The notes beneath the pieces are model-generated. The model was not told where the DNA came from. It did not search any database and saw only the letters and a program-made list of their open reading frames with translations. Below, one piece after another: positions 19,101 to 26,163 of a stretch of DNA of 64,000 nucleotides. Numbering within the stretch: the first letter of the stretch is position 1; every line of letters starts with the position of its first letter. The position numbers and the translations under genes were made by a program. Origin of the DNA: Streptomyces sp. ML-6 (GTDB lineage Bacteria > Actinomycetota > Actinomycetes > Streptomycetales > Streptomycetaceae); contig NZ_JAOTIK010000001.1 in NCBI RefSeq assembly GCF_030116705.1, positions 1,302,001-1,366,000 of the forward strand. The letters run 5' to 3'.

Positions 19101-20997
19101 GCCTGATCGCGCCCCGGGCGTGGAGTCGGCGGCCCAGGGCGGCCACGGCGTCCAGGACCTCCTGCGGCACCACGGGTTCGCCGACCGGCTGCCCGTGCTC
19201 CCCGGTGCGGGCGGGGGCGTCCGGGCGCCACGACGCCGCCCGGTCGGCCACCACGCGCAGCAGCAGGTCGGCGATGGCCGGGAGGGTGGCGGCGGTGCCG
19301 TGGGCGGCCAGCCCGCACAGCGCGGCCACCGGTTCGTCCGGGTCCAGGGGGGAGCTCAGCAGGGCCAGTTCCCGCTCGTCGGGGCCGCCGAGTCCGGCCG
19401 CGATCCGGGGCGGCAGGGCGAGGGGGTCCAGCCGGGCAAGGAGGTCGTGGCGCCGTTCCGGGTCGTCGGTGAGCTGCCAGAGGATTTCGAGGGCGCGGTC
19501 GCGCACGGTGCGCAGGTGGGGCGCGATCCCGTCCGGGGCCGGGGTGTCCGCCTCGGTTCCCAGCCCGTCCCGCAGGGCCCGTACGGTGCGGGGCCCGCCG
19601 ATCGCCTCCAGGGTCTCCAGGGCCGCGGCCGGTGCCGTGGGGAGCAGGGCGAGCACGGCCTCCTCGGCGTCCTCGTGGCGCAGGGTGCGGATCGCGTCGA
19701 GGAACGGCGCGGGGTCGGGAGCGGACGGGAGCAGCCGGGTGATGGCGTCCCCGACCGGCAGGTCGCCGGCACCCTGCCCGGCCAGGGCCACCAGCAGGGC
19801 GAGCCGCCGGGGCCAGCCCGGGTCGTCGGCCGCCGCCTCCGCCAGGACCCGGAGCGTCTCCTTCCGGGCGGTGAAGAGGACGGTCGCCACCTCGCGGGAC
19901 GGGATCGAGTGGTCGGCCAGGGCGAGGCCGACGACGGCCGGGACGTCCGGGTCCTGCGGGAAGTGCCCGCGCCGGTGGAGGCCGCGCAGGCAGGTCAACG
20001 CGGGTCCGCCGAGGAGCAGGGGGTCGCGCGCGGCGACGGCCGTCAGCGCGCCGATGTCGTCGCGGTCCGCCAGGTCGCCGAGCAGTTCCATGGCGCGCCG
20101 GCGAAGGACCGGTGGGAGGCCGGGGTCCTCGACGACCTGCCGCAGCAGGTCGGGGTGGCCGTGGCAAGCGGCGGCCGCGAGGGCGGCCTCGGCCGCCCCG
20201 GGCCGCTCCCGTACGAAGTCCTCCGTGGTGAGGAACGGGGCGAGGCGTCCCCGGGGCAGCGGTTCCGTCGCCGCCCACGGTTCGGCGAGCGCGGTCAGCG
20301 CGTCGACGAGGACCCGGGTGTCGTCGGTGTCGAGCAGGCCGGTGAGGCGGGCCCGGGCCGGGGCCGGGGCCAGCAGTCCGGCGTGCAGGCCCTGCCGGAC
20401 CAGCCGGACAGCCTCGGCCCGCAGGACCGGATCGCCGCAGGCCGCCAGCTCGTCCACGAGCCGTGCCGGGTGGGGCGCGGCGGTGATGTCCGTCTCCCGC
20501 ACGGCCCGGTGGAGGAGTTCGCCGGGCGCCCCGTCACGGAGCACGGCGGAGTCACGGAACACGGCGGGGTCACGGAGAAGCGCAGGGTCACGGAGCACGG
20601 CGGGGTCGTGCAGGATGTCGGCGCGCAGCCAGGCGGTCCGTACCCGCTCCGGCAGTTCCCCGGCGGTGCGCCAGGACGGCCGGGGGCGTCCGCGCAGGTG
20701 GGGGGCGAGCCGCTCGTACAGTCCCGCCAGGAGGAGATCCGCCTCCGGCGGGCCCGTCAGCTCCTTCGGCAGCAGCGCGGCGAGCTCGGCCCGCTCCCCG
20801 TCGTCGGACGGGCCGCAGGCGGTGAGCCGCTCGTCGAGCAGGACCAGTCCCAGGTGGCGCTGGGCGGGGTCCTCGTGCCGGATCAGCCGCCCCAGGACTT
20901 CCGGTGGGCAGTCCCGTGCGTCCGGGGCTCCGGGCAGCGGGCCGGTGCCGGCCCGGTCCACTGCGCCGTGGAGGTGTGTGTCGGCCGGTTTCCGCAT
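16174..20997 (-). CDS. Giant HEAT-repeat protein (1607 residues)
   Basis: A very large cytosolic protein made almost wholly of helical-hairpin (HEAT-like) repeats. Examples are PDVVRMAIRTLCRAG, HAVVRGAAAEGLVELG near the C-terminus, and RHVRKHVIALLARDT near the middle. No enzyme motif, signal peptide or membrane segment is seen. Such scaffolds normally bind other proteins or nucleic acid; the partner here is unknown. Two low-complexity blocks from DNA tandem repeats interrupt the fold: a 10-residue unit (x-ARTRSAGE type) repeated five times, and a 6-residue unit (RDPAVL type) repeated about five times near the N-terminus. The ATG at 20997 has no clear ribosome site, so the true start may differ. 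It is transcribed as a single gene. Confidence 0.82.
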   Translation of the reverse strand: MRKPADTHLHGAVDRAGTGPLPGAPDARDCPPEVLGRLIRHEDPAQRHLGLVLLDERLTACGPSDDGERAELAALLPKELTGPPEADLLLAGLYERLAPHLRGRPRPSWRTAGELPERVRTAWLRADILHDPAVLRDPALLRDPAVFRDSAVLRDGAPGELLHRAVRETDITAAPHPARLVDELAACGDPVLRAEAVRLVRQGLHAGLLAPAPARARLTGLLDTDDTRVLVDALTALAEPWAATEPLPRGRLAPFLTTEDFVRERPGAAEAALAAAACHGHPDLLRQVVEDPGLPPVLRRRAMELLGDLADRDDIGALTAVAARDPLLLGGPALTCLRGLHRRGHFPQDPDVPAVVGLALADHSIPSREVATVLFTARKETLRVLAEAAADDPGWPRRLALLVALAGQGAGDLPVGDAITRLLPSAPDPAPFLDAIRTLRHEDAEEAVLALLPTAPAAALETLEAIGGPRTVRALRDGLGTEADTPAPDGIAPHLRTVRDRALEILWQLTDDPERRHDLLARLDPLALPPRIAAGLGGPDERELALLSSPLDPDEPVAALCGLAAHGTAATLPAIADLLLRVVADRAASWRPDAPARTGEHGQPVGEPVVPQEVLDAVAALGRRLHARGAIRPVCLLGAADAREAGHALVASTALDLLDRTGLSDAERAILLEALLRAPWAGTRARVHRMLRHRDRHVRKHVIALLARDTTGEDAQALSASLTALTTARDVQTVRQALHALGHARAHWASTAIAACLDHPNMNIRKTAAEALVRAGTPAALPKLLFRVGHDDNPGLRTALLAALRTILGDACAATLLAAAEHSHDARSRELLLAGLDGALTVRAILALEEQRSPVAAELLALVASGRVTAASGRVDELAPAMARHGIAAPDTGRPPAADEADREADRDVAALVAGGWNPSLALRIADRDGPLGPGRADELRPMLDHWLLLAGSRPAHRRKVIRFVLRICATPRSAGELTARTRSAGQPAARPRSAGEPASRTRSGGEPASCTWSAGELTALARSAGVLLDVLADARDEDRHDLIAVLEEAAPMMTAAQRPSAIASVRALRPAPAAPHRSTLTLLRRLGAVPVRADLDRALAGARLGADPWRAETAVLREAFAVPEPGTAPLPAATRAWRAALEAAVRTPDGAAEFRRRDDGTIPPQDRLDALIEAYRGTDDPAVREALLDWMTSLQPLDAPPRTAPGADRAVPPPRHVRADDLDQPRSAAQYERLLAMLDSDAADRRNTAARALARWPEPEARLAVLRAHLRGRVELPPGADPARALAGIDEAELRGDGVRPDLVARAAARLGPAEREPLVPLLLEWWEHAPAGLGAEIAGALRAHPADALAEALGGRLAAGAWGFLDLLVGQPLLRTPALTETCRRLRAEGRGELADRLRLVEGPLRGPDAARRDAAALAALRERGTAAPADPVRPPSRRELLDLARAGTPEQICRALTELAGAHPGPDADPDRRLHDLLDELITHPRPEVRLRAHRTSRVMLERPAHLRLTASLLDDPRPDVVRMAIRTLCRAGWEPAVPAVTGLLAHPHAVVRGAAAEGLVELGAAAVPALRKAAARARPDRRSRYTSVLDRIGTSKDGAPVGH
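17920..18070. repeat. 30-bp in-frame tandem repeats within the HEAT gene
   Basis: Five imperfect 30-base units built on ttccccggcggaccgggtgc encode ten-residue units such as EPASRTRSGG and ELTALARSAG. The unit length is a multiple of three, so the reading frame is kept. Boundaries are approximate. Confidence 0.75.
20533..20604. repeat. 18-bp in-frame tandem repeats within the HEAT gene
   Basis: Four units of gtcacggagcacggcggg (the third is the most diverged) encode the RDPAVL/RDPALL/RDPAVF/RDSAVL series near the N-terminus of the HEAT-repeat protein. Confidence 0.85.
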
Positions 20998-21084
20998 CGT
21001 CGGATGCTAACCGGGGCGTTCCGGCCGCCACCAACGGAATTCGGCCGCGGTCCCGGCTCCCGTGCGCGCCCGCCCGGCGGGCGC

Positions 21085-21249
21085 TCAGTAGCCGCCGGAG
21101 CCCACGTGGTCCGTCAGCGCCAGCTCACGGGCGAAGGCACGCACCCGCAGCAGGCACCGGGCGGCGAGGCGGACGGACCGGCGGTGGCGCGGGCCGTAGG
21201 CCGCGCTCCAGAGTGCCGGGACACGCACGGACGGCTGGATGTGGGTCAT
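21085..21249 (-). CDS. Small basic hypothetical protein (54 residues)
   Basis: A 54-codon frame, MTHIQPSVRVPALWSAA to LALTDHVGSGGY, divergent from the LysR gene at 21324. It is Arg-rich in the middle (RHRRSVRLAARCLLRVRAF). A small gene divergent from a LysR regulator would be a natural target, but I do not recognise the family and see no strong ribosome site. It could be a chance frame. Confidence 0.35.
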   Translation of the reverse strand: MTHIQPSVRVPALWSAAYGPRHRRSVRLAARCLLRVRAFARELALTDHVGSGGY

Positions 21250-21323
21250 GCGTCCAGCCTCGCCCCGTAACCGTGATCGGTCCAACAGATGGATCAGCTG
21301 GCTGCCATCGATAACGTGGATGG

Positions 21324-22283
21324 ATGGAGATACGCCAGCTCCGCCACTTCATGGCGGTGGTCGCGCACGGAAGTTTCACCGCCGCCGCACGGGCCGAGCT
21401 GATCGTGCAGTCCGCGCTGAGCACCTCGGTGCGCAACCTCGAACGGGAGCTGGGCGCCGAGCTGTTCGACCGGACCGGCCGACGGGTGGTGCTCACCGAG
21501 GCGGGCCGGGCGCTGCTGCCCGCGGCCCGGTCGGTGCTGGCCGGGACCAGGGCCGCGCGGGAGGCCGTGGCGGCCGTGACGGAGCTGACGACCGGCCGGC
21601 TGCGGATCGGCACGATCCAGACCCTGACCTGCGTGGACCTGGCGGCCGAGCCGGCCTCGTACCACCGGCTGTGGCCGGGGGTGCAGATCTCACTGCGCGA
21701 GGCGACGACGCCGGAGCTGGTCGCGGGGCTCCGGGCCGGTGAGCTGGACCTCGCCTATCTCGCGCCGGACGCGGCCGAACTCCCCGACGGCATCGCCGGG
21801 TTCGCGACCTGGCACGAGGACCTGGTGCTGATCACCGCGCCGGGCCACCGACTGGCGACCGCCGGACGCGCCCTGATCAAGGACCTCGCCGACGAGCCGT
21901 TCGTGGACTTCCGCGCAGGCACCGGCCTGGAGACGGCGGTGCGGCGGCTGGCCGCGCACTGCGGTCTGGAGCGCCGGATCACCTGCGACGTCACCCAGAT
22001 CCGGCTGCTCGTCGATCTCGTGCGGGCCGGCATCGGGGTGGCGATCGTGCCGCGGCGGATCGGGGAGGACGCGGGGCTGCCGTGCGTGAGCATCCGTCAG
22101 CCGGAGCCCGGCCGGACGGTGGTCCTGGCGGGGCGCGCGCCCCGGCCCCGCAATCCGGCAGCGGAGGCCCTCCTCGACCGGCTGACCGGCCAGGACCGCG
22201 AAAGTGGCCGTGCGCAGGCCCCCAACGCGACGTCCGTTTTCCGCCGGTACGAGGCCGGAGCGGTGCCGATGCTGGAGCCATGA
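21324..22283 (+). CDS. LysR-family transcriptional regulator
   Basis: A 319-residue LysR protein. The winged helix-turn-helix is at residues 1-60 (MEIRQLRHFMAVVAHGSFTA, then LSTSVRNLERELGAELFDR), followed by a periplasmic-binding-protein-like effector domain. That domain includes LRIGTIQTL near 92, a typical strand at the domain start, and GIGVAIVPRR near 236. A stop/start overlap (ATGA) links it to the DUF1203 gene, so they form a two-gene unit. The C-terminus (after about residue 295) is not conserved in the family. The target is not known. Confidence 0.88.
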   Translation: MEIRQLRHFMAVVAHGSFTAAARAELIVQSALSTSVRNLERELGAELFDRTGRRVVLTEAGRALLPAARSVLAGTRAAREAVAAVTELTTGRLRIGTIQTLTCVDLAAEPASYHRLWPGVQISLREATTPELVAGLRAGELDLAYLAPDAAELPDGIAGFATWHEDLVLITAPGHRLATAGRALIKDLADEPFVDFRAGTGLETAVRRLAAHCGLERRITCDVTQIRLLVDLVRAGIGVAIVPRRIGEDAGLPCVSIRQPEPGRTVVLAGRAPRPRNPAAEALLDRLTGQDRESGRAQAPNATSVFRRYEAGAVPMLEP

Positions 22284-22837
22284 CAACGCTCCACGCCCCA
22301 ACAACCCTCCACGACCCGACGACGCTCCACGCCCCGACGACGACCCTCCACGAGACGCGGGCCATCGCCCCCGACGTCCTGGAGCAGCTGCGCGAACGGG
22401 ACGACGCCGGTGCCACCCGCCGCCCCGTCACCGACGCCGAGGGCGGCGCCCCGCTCCGCTGCTGTCTGCGGCGCAGCGCGGCCGGTGAGCGGATCGTCCT
22501 GGTCTCGTACGCGCCGTTGCGCCGCTGGGCGGCCGGGACGGGGGCCGAGCCCGGCCCGTACGACGAATGCGGTCCCGTCTTCATCCACGCCGAACAGTGC
22601 GCGGGGCCGGCCGGCGGGCCCGGCTATCCGGCCGCGCTGCACGGCGCCCGCCGGATGCTGCGCGCCTACGACGCCCGGGGGCACATCATCGGCGGAACAC
22701 TGGTGGAGCTCCCCGTGGAGCGGGCCGCCGAGGTGGACGAGGTGCTGCGCGGCGTCCTCGCCGACCCGGCGGTGGCGCTGGTGCACGTACGGGCGGTGGA
22801 GTTCGGCTGCTTCCTGGCCGAGGTCCGCCGCCGGTGA
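22280..22837 (+). CDS. DUF1203 domain protein with repetitive N-terminus
   Basis: A 185-residue protein. DUF1203 features include LRCCLRRSAAGERIVLVSYAP, CGPVFIHAEQC and AYDARGHIIGGTLV, and it ends AVEFGCFLAEVRRR. The function of this family is unknown. The first 24 residues are a short repeat (TTLHAPTTLHDPTTLHAPTT) encoded by about 18-base DNA repeats at 22283-22355, placed ahead of the normal start of the domain. The ATG overlaps the LysR stop by four bases, so translation is coupled. It ends 36 bases from the convergent TetR gene. Confidence 0.8.
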   Translation: MTTLHAPTTLHDPTTLHAPTTTLHETRAIAPDVLEQLRERDDAGATRRPVTDAEGGAPLRCCLRRSAAGERIVLVSYAPLRRWAAGTGAEPGPYDECGPVFIHAEQCAGPAGGPGYPAALHGARRMLRAYDARGHIIGGTLVELPVERAAEVDEVLRGVLADPAVALVHVRAVEFGCFLAEVRRR

Positions 22838-22861
22838 CCGGGGCGGCGGGCCGCGCCCCGG
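22838..22861. terminator. Short hairpin between convergent genes
   Basis: An 8-bp stem, CCGGGGCG / CGCCCCGG, with an 8-base loop, lies between the DUF1203 stop (22837) and the TetR stop (22874). It is a modest candidate terminator. Confidence 0.5.
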
Positions 22862-22873
22862 CCGCCGTCGCGG

Positions 22874-23467
22874 TCAGGGGCGCAGCGCGCGCAGCAGCAG
22901 GTCGGCCAGGTGGTCGGCGACCTCCTGGCGGCCCAGCGGGCCGTCGGGCCGGTACCAGGTGGACAGGTGGTGGATCGAGCCGAAGTGGTAGTCGACGACG
23001 AGGTCCGCGGGGGTGGCCGTGGAGAACACGCCGCTGCGCTGCCCCTCCTCCACCAGGGCCCGGAAGCGCTCGTGGTAGCGGCGCCGTTCCGCCCGTACCT
23101 GCTTGTTCTTCTCCGGGCTCAGGTGGTGCATGGAGCGGAAGAAGATCGAGGCGTCGTCGAGGTTCTCGATGGTGGTGACGACCACGTCGGCGGCGGCGTC
23201 GCGCAGGCGCCGCTCGACGGGGGCGTCGGCGTCGGCGAAGGCGTCGAGGCGCTCCTGCTGGAGCCGGAGCACCCGTGAGTAGACCTCCTGGAGGAGGTCC
23301 TCCTTGGAACCGAAGTAGTGGTAGAGCGCGCCCTTGGTGACGCCCGCGGCCTCGACGATCTCCTGGACCGAGGTGCGGTCGTAGCCCTGCTCGGCGAAGA
23401 GCCGGGTGGCGGCGGCCAGCAGTCGCTGGGGGACGGGAGCGGTGTCCTCGTCCGTCGCCTTGGTCAT
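22874..23467 (-). CDS. TetR-family regulator, probable regulator of the adjacent fatty-acid genes
   Basis: A 197-residue TetR protein. The DNA-binding domain covers residues 14-60: RLLAAATRLFAEQGYDRTS, then GVTKGALYHYFGSKEDLLQEVY. The C-terminal ligand domain includes FFRSMHHLSPEKNKQV and the His-rich FGSIHHLSTWYRP, resembling regulators of acyl-CoA metabolism. The leader GGAAGGCGGCGGCA precedes the ATG. Upstream on the same strand are an acyl-CoA synthetase remnant and an SDR whose promoter carries the 16-base motif also found before the phosphotransferase/ACAD pair. It is the best candidate to bind that motif, presumably releasing it with an acyl-CoA ligand. Confidence 0.87.
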   Translation of the reverse strand: MTKATDEDTAPVPQRLLAAATRLFAEQGYDRTSVQEIVEAAGVTKGALYHYFGSKEDLLQEVYSRVLRLQQERLDAFADADAPVERRLRDAAADVVVTTIENLDDASIFFRSMHHLSPEKNKQVRAERRRYHERFRALVEEGQRSGVFSTATPADLVVDYHFGSIHHLSTWYRPDGPLGRQEVADHLADLLLRALRP

Positions 23468-23549
23468 TGCCGCCGCCTTCCTTCCGTACCGTGCCCGATC
23501 GATCCGTGCGGGTTCCCGTGCCCGGGGCGAACCGGATCCACCGTGGGGA

Positions 23550-23703
23550 ACGCAGTTCCCTCCCGAGGATCTTCCCACTCGCCGTCCTCGGCGGCTCGGC
23601 CAGGAGCTCCGCCCCGCGCGGGCAGCGGGTACTCGTACGCGGCGAACCGTTCCCGGCAGTACGCGCCCGGCTCCTCGCCGCCGGATGCGGAGCCGGTGGA
23701 CAC
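23550..23703 (-). pseudogene. C-terminal remnant of an acyl-CoA synthetase (AMP-binding enzyme), frameshifted
   Basis: Read on the minus strand, the first part gives EEPGAYCRERFAAYEYP, the typical start of the C-terminal subdomain of acyl-CoA synthetases. One base over, from about 23609, the other frame gives AELLAEPPRTASGKIL followed by GRELR, the conserved end containing the catalytic lysine (SGKIL). A single frameshift near 23610-23625 joins the two. No adenylation domain remains, since the SDR gene ends at 23713. The intact order SDR, acyl-CoA synthetase, TetR is a reasonable ancestral operon. An overlapping 79-codon open frame on this strand probably only reflects the first half of the remnant. 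Confidence 0.75.
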
Positions 23704-23712
23704 GGGACCCGT

Positions 23713-24480
23713 TCACGCGCGGGTCTCCTCCCACTTCCGCTGGAGGTGGTTCATGCTGCCGAGCCAGTGGTCGGTGTCCTCGGCCCGGGCCCGGTAGTAC
23801 CCGGCGACCTCGGGGTGCGGCAGGACCAGGAAGCGGTCCTCGGCCATGGCGTCGAAGAGCGCGTCGGCGACCTCGGCGGGCTCGATGGCGCCGGGGGCGA
23901 GGACGAGTTCGCCCGCCGATCCGGCGGCGGCGAGCATGTCCGTGCGCACGCCCTGCGGGCAGATCGCGTGGACCTTGACGCCGCGGTGGCGGTAGGTGAG
24001 GGAGAGCCATTCGGCGAAGGCGACGGCGCCGTGCTTGGTGACGCTGTAGGGGGCGGCGCCGATCATCGTCAGCAGTCCGGCGGCGGAGGCGGTCGAGACG
24101 AACCGGCCGCCGCCGCGCTCCAGCCAGGCCGGCAGCAGGGCCCTGGCGGCGCGGACGTGGGCCATCACGTTGACGTCCCAGGCCGCGGCCCAGACCTCCT
24201 CGTCGGCCAGCACGTCGCCGGGCGAGGCGAGGCCGGCGTTGGCGCAGTAGACGTCGATGGTGCCGTCGAGGGCGTCCCGGGCCTCCTCCACGATCCGTGA
24301 GGCGTCGCCGACGACGGCGACGGCGCCGATCTCCTCGGCCAGCGGCCCGATGCCGGCCGCGTCGAGGTCGTTGACCACGACCCGCGCGCCCTCCTCGGCG
24401 AACCGGCGGGCCAGCGCGGCGCCGATGCCGCCTCCGGCCCCCGTGACCACCACGCCCGCGCCCCGCACCGTGCCACCCAT
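23713..24480 (-). CDS. SDR-family oxidoreductase
   Basis: A 255-residue classical short-chain dehydrogenase. The cofactor loop TGAGGGIG is near residues 13-20, NAG is in CANAGLASPG near 86, and the catalytic Ser and YxxxK are in STASAAG and PYSVTKHGA (about 134-155). After the active site, CPQGVRTDML is typical. Most likely it acts on a hydroxyacyl or ketoacyl compound, because its promoter shares a motif with the ACAD operon and an acyl-CoA synthetase remnant follows it. In levulinate-type catabolism the SDR LvaD reduces the 4-keto group; that parallel is inference. The leader GAGAGAGGCGGG precedes the ATG. Confidence 0.87.
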   Translation of the reverse strand: MGGTVRGAGVVVTGAGGGIGAALARRFAEEGARVVVNDLDAAGIGPLAEEIGAVAVVGDASRIVEEARDALDGTIDVYCANAGLASPGDVLADEEVWAAAWDVNVMAHVRAARALLPAWLERGGGRFVSTASAAGLLTMIGAAPYSVTKHGAVAFAEWLSLTYRHRGVKVHAICPQGVRTDMLAAAGSAGELVLAPGAIEPAEVADALFDAMAEDRFLVLPHPEVAGYYRARAEDTDHWLGSMNHLQRKWEETRA

Positions 24481-24536
24481 CGGTCCCGCCTCTCTCCACC
24501 GATTCCATCGAATCCGCCGACTCCCTCGGCAGACTA

Positions 24537-24552
24537 ACCAGTCGGTATGTCG
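24537..24552. promoter_or_regulatory. Candidate TetR operator upstream of the SDR gene
   Basis: ACCAGTCGGTATGTCG is the exact reverse complement of the 16 bases at 13796-13811. It lies 57 bases before the SDR start, in the 279-base divergent spacer to the NamZ gene. The rest of that spacer holds loose repeats of ggaccgacgagaccggcacc and no gene. Confidence 0.65.
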
Positions 24553-24759
24553 AACCGGAAGGGGTGGACGCCGTGCCGGGAGCAGCGGGGCCGTCGGGAC
24601 CGACGAAACCGGCACCGGCAGAACCGGCAGGACCGACGAGACCGGCACCGCCCGGCAGGCGCACCCCTCACACCCGTCACGTCCGGCTCATTCCGTACGG
24701 CCTGAACGCGCGCTAGCGTGCGTGACCATGACAGAGGTCGCGATCATGGAGGTAGCCGA

Positions 24760-26025
24760 ATGAGCCTGTCCAGACGTGGTTTGCTGGCCGCCGGCGGTGC
24801 GGTGGGGGCGCTCGCGGCGACGGCCGCCGGAACCGGGACCGCGGGTGCCGCCCCCGCTCCGGGCCGGGGACGCGGCCGGGTCCGCACCGGTTTCGACCGG
24901 CTGGCGGCGGACGGCTACTCCCTGCTGAGGGGCGAGAAGGTCGGGATCGTCACCAACCCGACCGGGATCACTTCCGACGTGCGGCACGTCGTCGACGTGA
25001 TGCACCCGGACGACCGGGTGGACCTGATCGCCGTCTTCGGCCCCGAGCACGGCTTCCGCGGCACCGCCCAGGCCGGCGGCTCGGAGGGCCGGTACGACGA
25101 CCCGGCGACCGGACTGCCGGTCTACGACACGTACCTGAAGAGCGGTCAGCCGCTCGCCGACGTCTTCACCGCGTCCGGCGTGGACACGGTGGTCTTCGAC
25201 ATCCAGGACGCGGGCGCCCGCTTCTACACCTACATCTGGACGCTGTACGACTGCATGGAGGCGGCGGCGCTCGCGGGCAAGCGGTTCGTCGTCCTGGACC
25301 GGCCGAACCCGGTGACCGGGCGGGCGGCGCTCGGGCCGGTGCTCGACCCGGCGTTCGGCACGTTCGTGGGCCGCCGGGAGATCGCGCAGGCGCACGGCAT
25401 GACGGTCACCGAGCTGGCGCTGCTGTTCAACGCGGAGTTCTTCGCCGAGCGCCCGGTCGACCTGCGCATCGTGAAGATGTCCGGCTGGCGGCGCTCGGAC
25501 TTCTTCGACGGGACCGGGCTGCCGTGGGTGCCGCCGAGCCCCAACATGCCCACGCCCGACACCGCGCTGGTCTACTCGGGGACCTGCCTGTTCGAGGGCA
25601 CCAACCTCTCCGAGGGGCGCGGCACCACCCGGCCGTTCGAACTGCTCGGCGCGGAGGGCGTCGACCACCGCTGGGCCGCGGCGGCGAACGCGCTCGACCT
25701 GCCCGGGGTGGCGTTCCGCGAGGCGTACTTCGCGCCGATGTTCTCCAAGTTCCAGGGCAAGACCGTCGGCGGCGTGCAGCTGCACGTCCACGACCGCGAG
25801 GCCTTCGACCCGGTGCGCACCGGGATCGCGCTGCTGGTGACGGCGAAGCGGACCTGGAGCGGGTTCGCGTGGCGGTCCGACAACTGGATCGACAAGCTCA
25901 CCGGCAACACCCGGGTCCGCACGATGATCGACGCGGGCGCGGACACGGACGAGGTCGTGGGCGCGTGGGCGGAGGACCTCGCCGCGTTCCGGGCCGTGCG
26001 CAGGCGGTATCTCCAGTACCGGTGA
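24760..26025 (+). CDS. namZ: Secreted exo-beta-N-acetylmuramidase, NamZ/DUF1343 family
   Basis: A 421-residue exported protein of the DUF1343 family, whose characterised member NamZ removes terminal MurNAc from cell-wall fragments. A twin-arginine-type signal, SLSRRGLLAAGGAVGALAATAAG with AGAAPAP near the cleavage site, occupies residues 1-35. Family motifs are VGIVTNPTGI, FGPEHGFRG (about 94-102), FDIQDAGARFYTYIWT, DRPNPV and SEGRGTTRPFE. A GGAGGT ribosome site lies just before the ATG. It probably acts in peptidoglycan recycling or breakdown outside the membrane. It ends at a strong hairpin shared with the convergent acylase gene. Confidence 0.88.
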   Translation: MSLSRRGLLAAGGAVGALAATAAGTGTAGAAPAPGRGRGRVRTGFDRLAADGYSLLRGEKVGIVTNPTGITSDVRHVVDVMHPDDRVDLIAVFGPEHGFRGTAQAGGSEGRYDDPATGLPVYDTYLKSGQPLADVFTASGVDTVVFDIQDAGARFYTYIWTLYDCMEAAALAGKRFVVLDRPNPVTGRAALGPVLDPAFGTFVGRREIAQAHGMTVTELALLFNAEFFAERPVDLRIVKMSGWRRSDFFDGTGLPWVPPSPNMPTPDTALVYSGTCLFEGTNLSEGRGTTRPFELLGAEGVDHRWAAAANALDLPGVAFREAYFAPMFSKFQGKTVGGVQLHVHDREAFDPVRTGIALLVTAKRTWSGFAWRSDNWIDKLTGNTRVRTMIDAGADTDEVVGAWAEDLAAFRAVRRRYLQYR

Positions 26026-26077
26026 GACGGTGCCTCCAGCACTGATGAGACGGTACTTCCCGTGCTGGAGGGACGGA

Positions 26078-26111
26078 CCGGGCGGGCCGGGTGATTCCCC
26101 GGCCCGCCCGG
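26078..26111. terminator. Strong bidirectional hairpin terminator
   Basis: A perfect 14-bp stem, CCGGGCGGGCCGGG / CCCGGCCCGCCCGG, with a 6-base loop (tgattc). It lies between the convergent NamZ stop (26025) and acylase stop (26164). A second inverted pair, CTCCAGCAC / GTGCTGGAG, lies just before it (about 26033-26070). Confidence 0.9.
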
Positions 26112-26163
26112 CGCGGCACCGGCGCCGCCCCGCGGGCGGACGGCGCCGCTTCCGGAGAACGCC

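Noticed and set aside
16507..21270. Open frame of about 1590 codons on the plus strand opposite the HEAT-repeat gene
   Set aside because: Codon composition and low-complexity sequence are those of an antisense shadow; the HEAT reading has clear helical repeats.
23464..23703. 79-codon minus-strand frame as an intact small gene between TetR and the SDR
   Set aside because: Its first half is the start of the acyl-CoA synthetase C-terminal subdomain and the rest continues in another frame, so it is better read as a frameshifted remnant.
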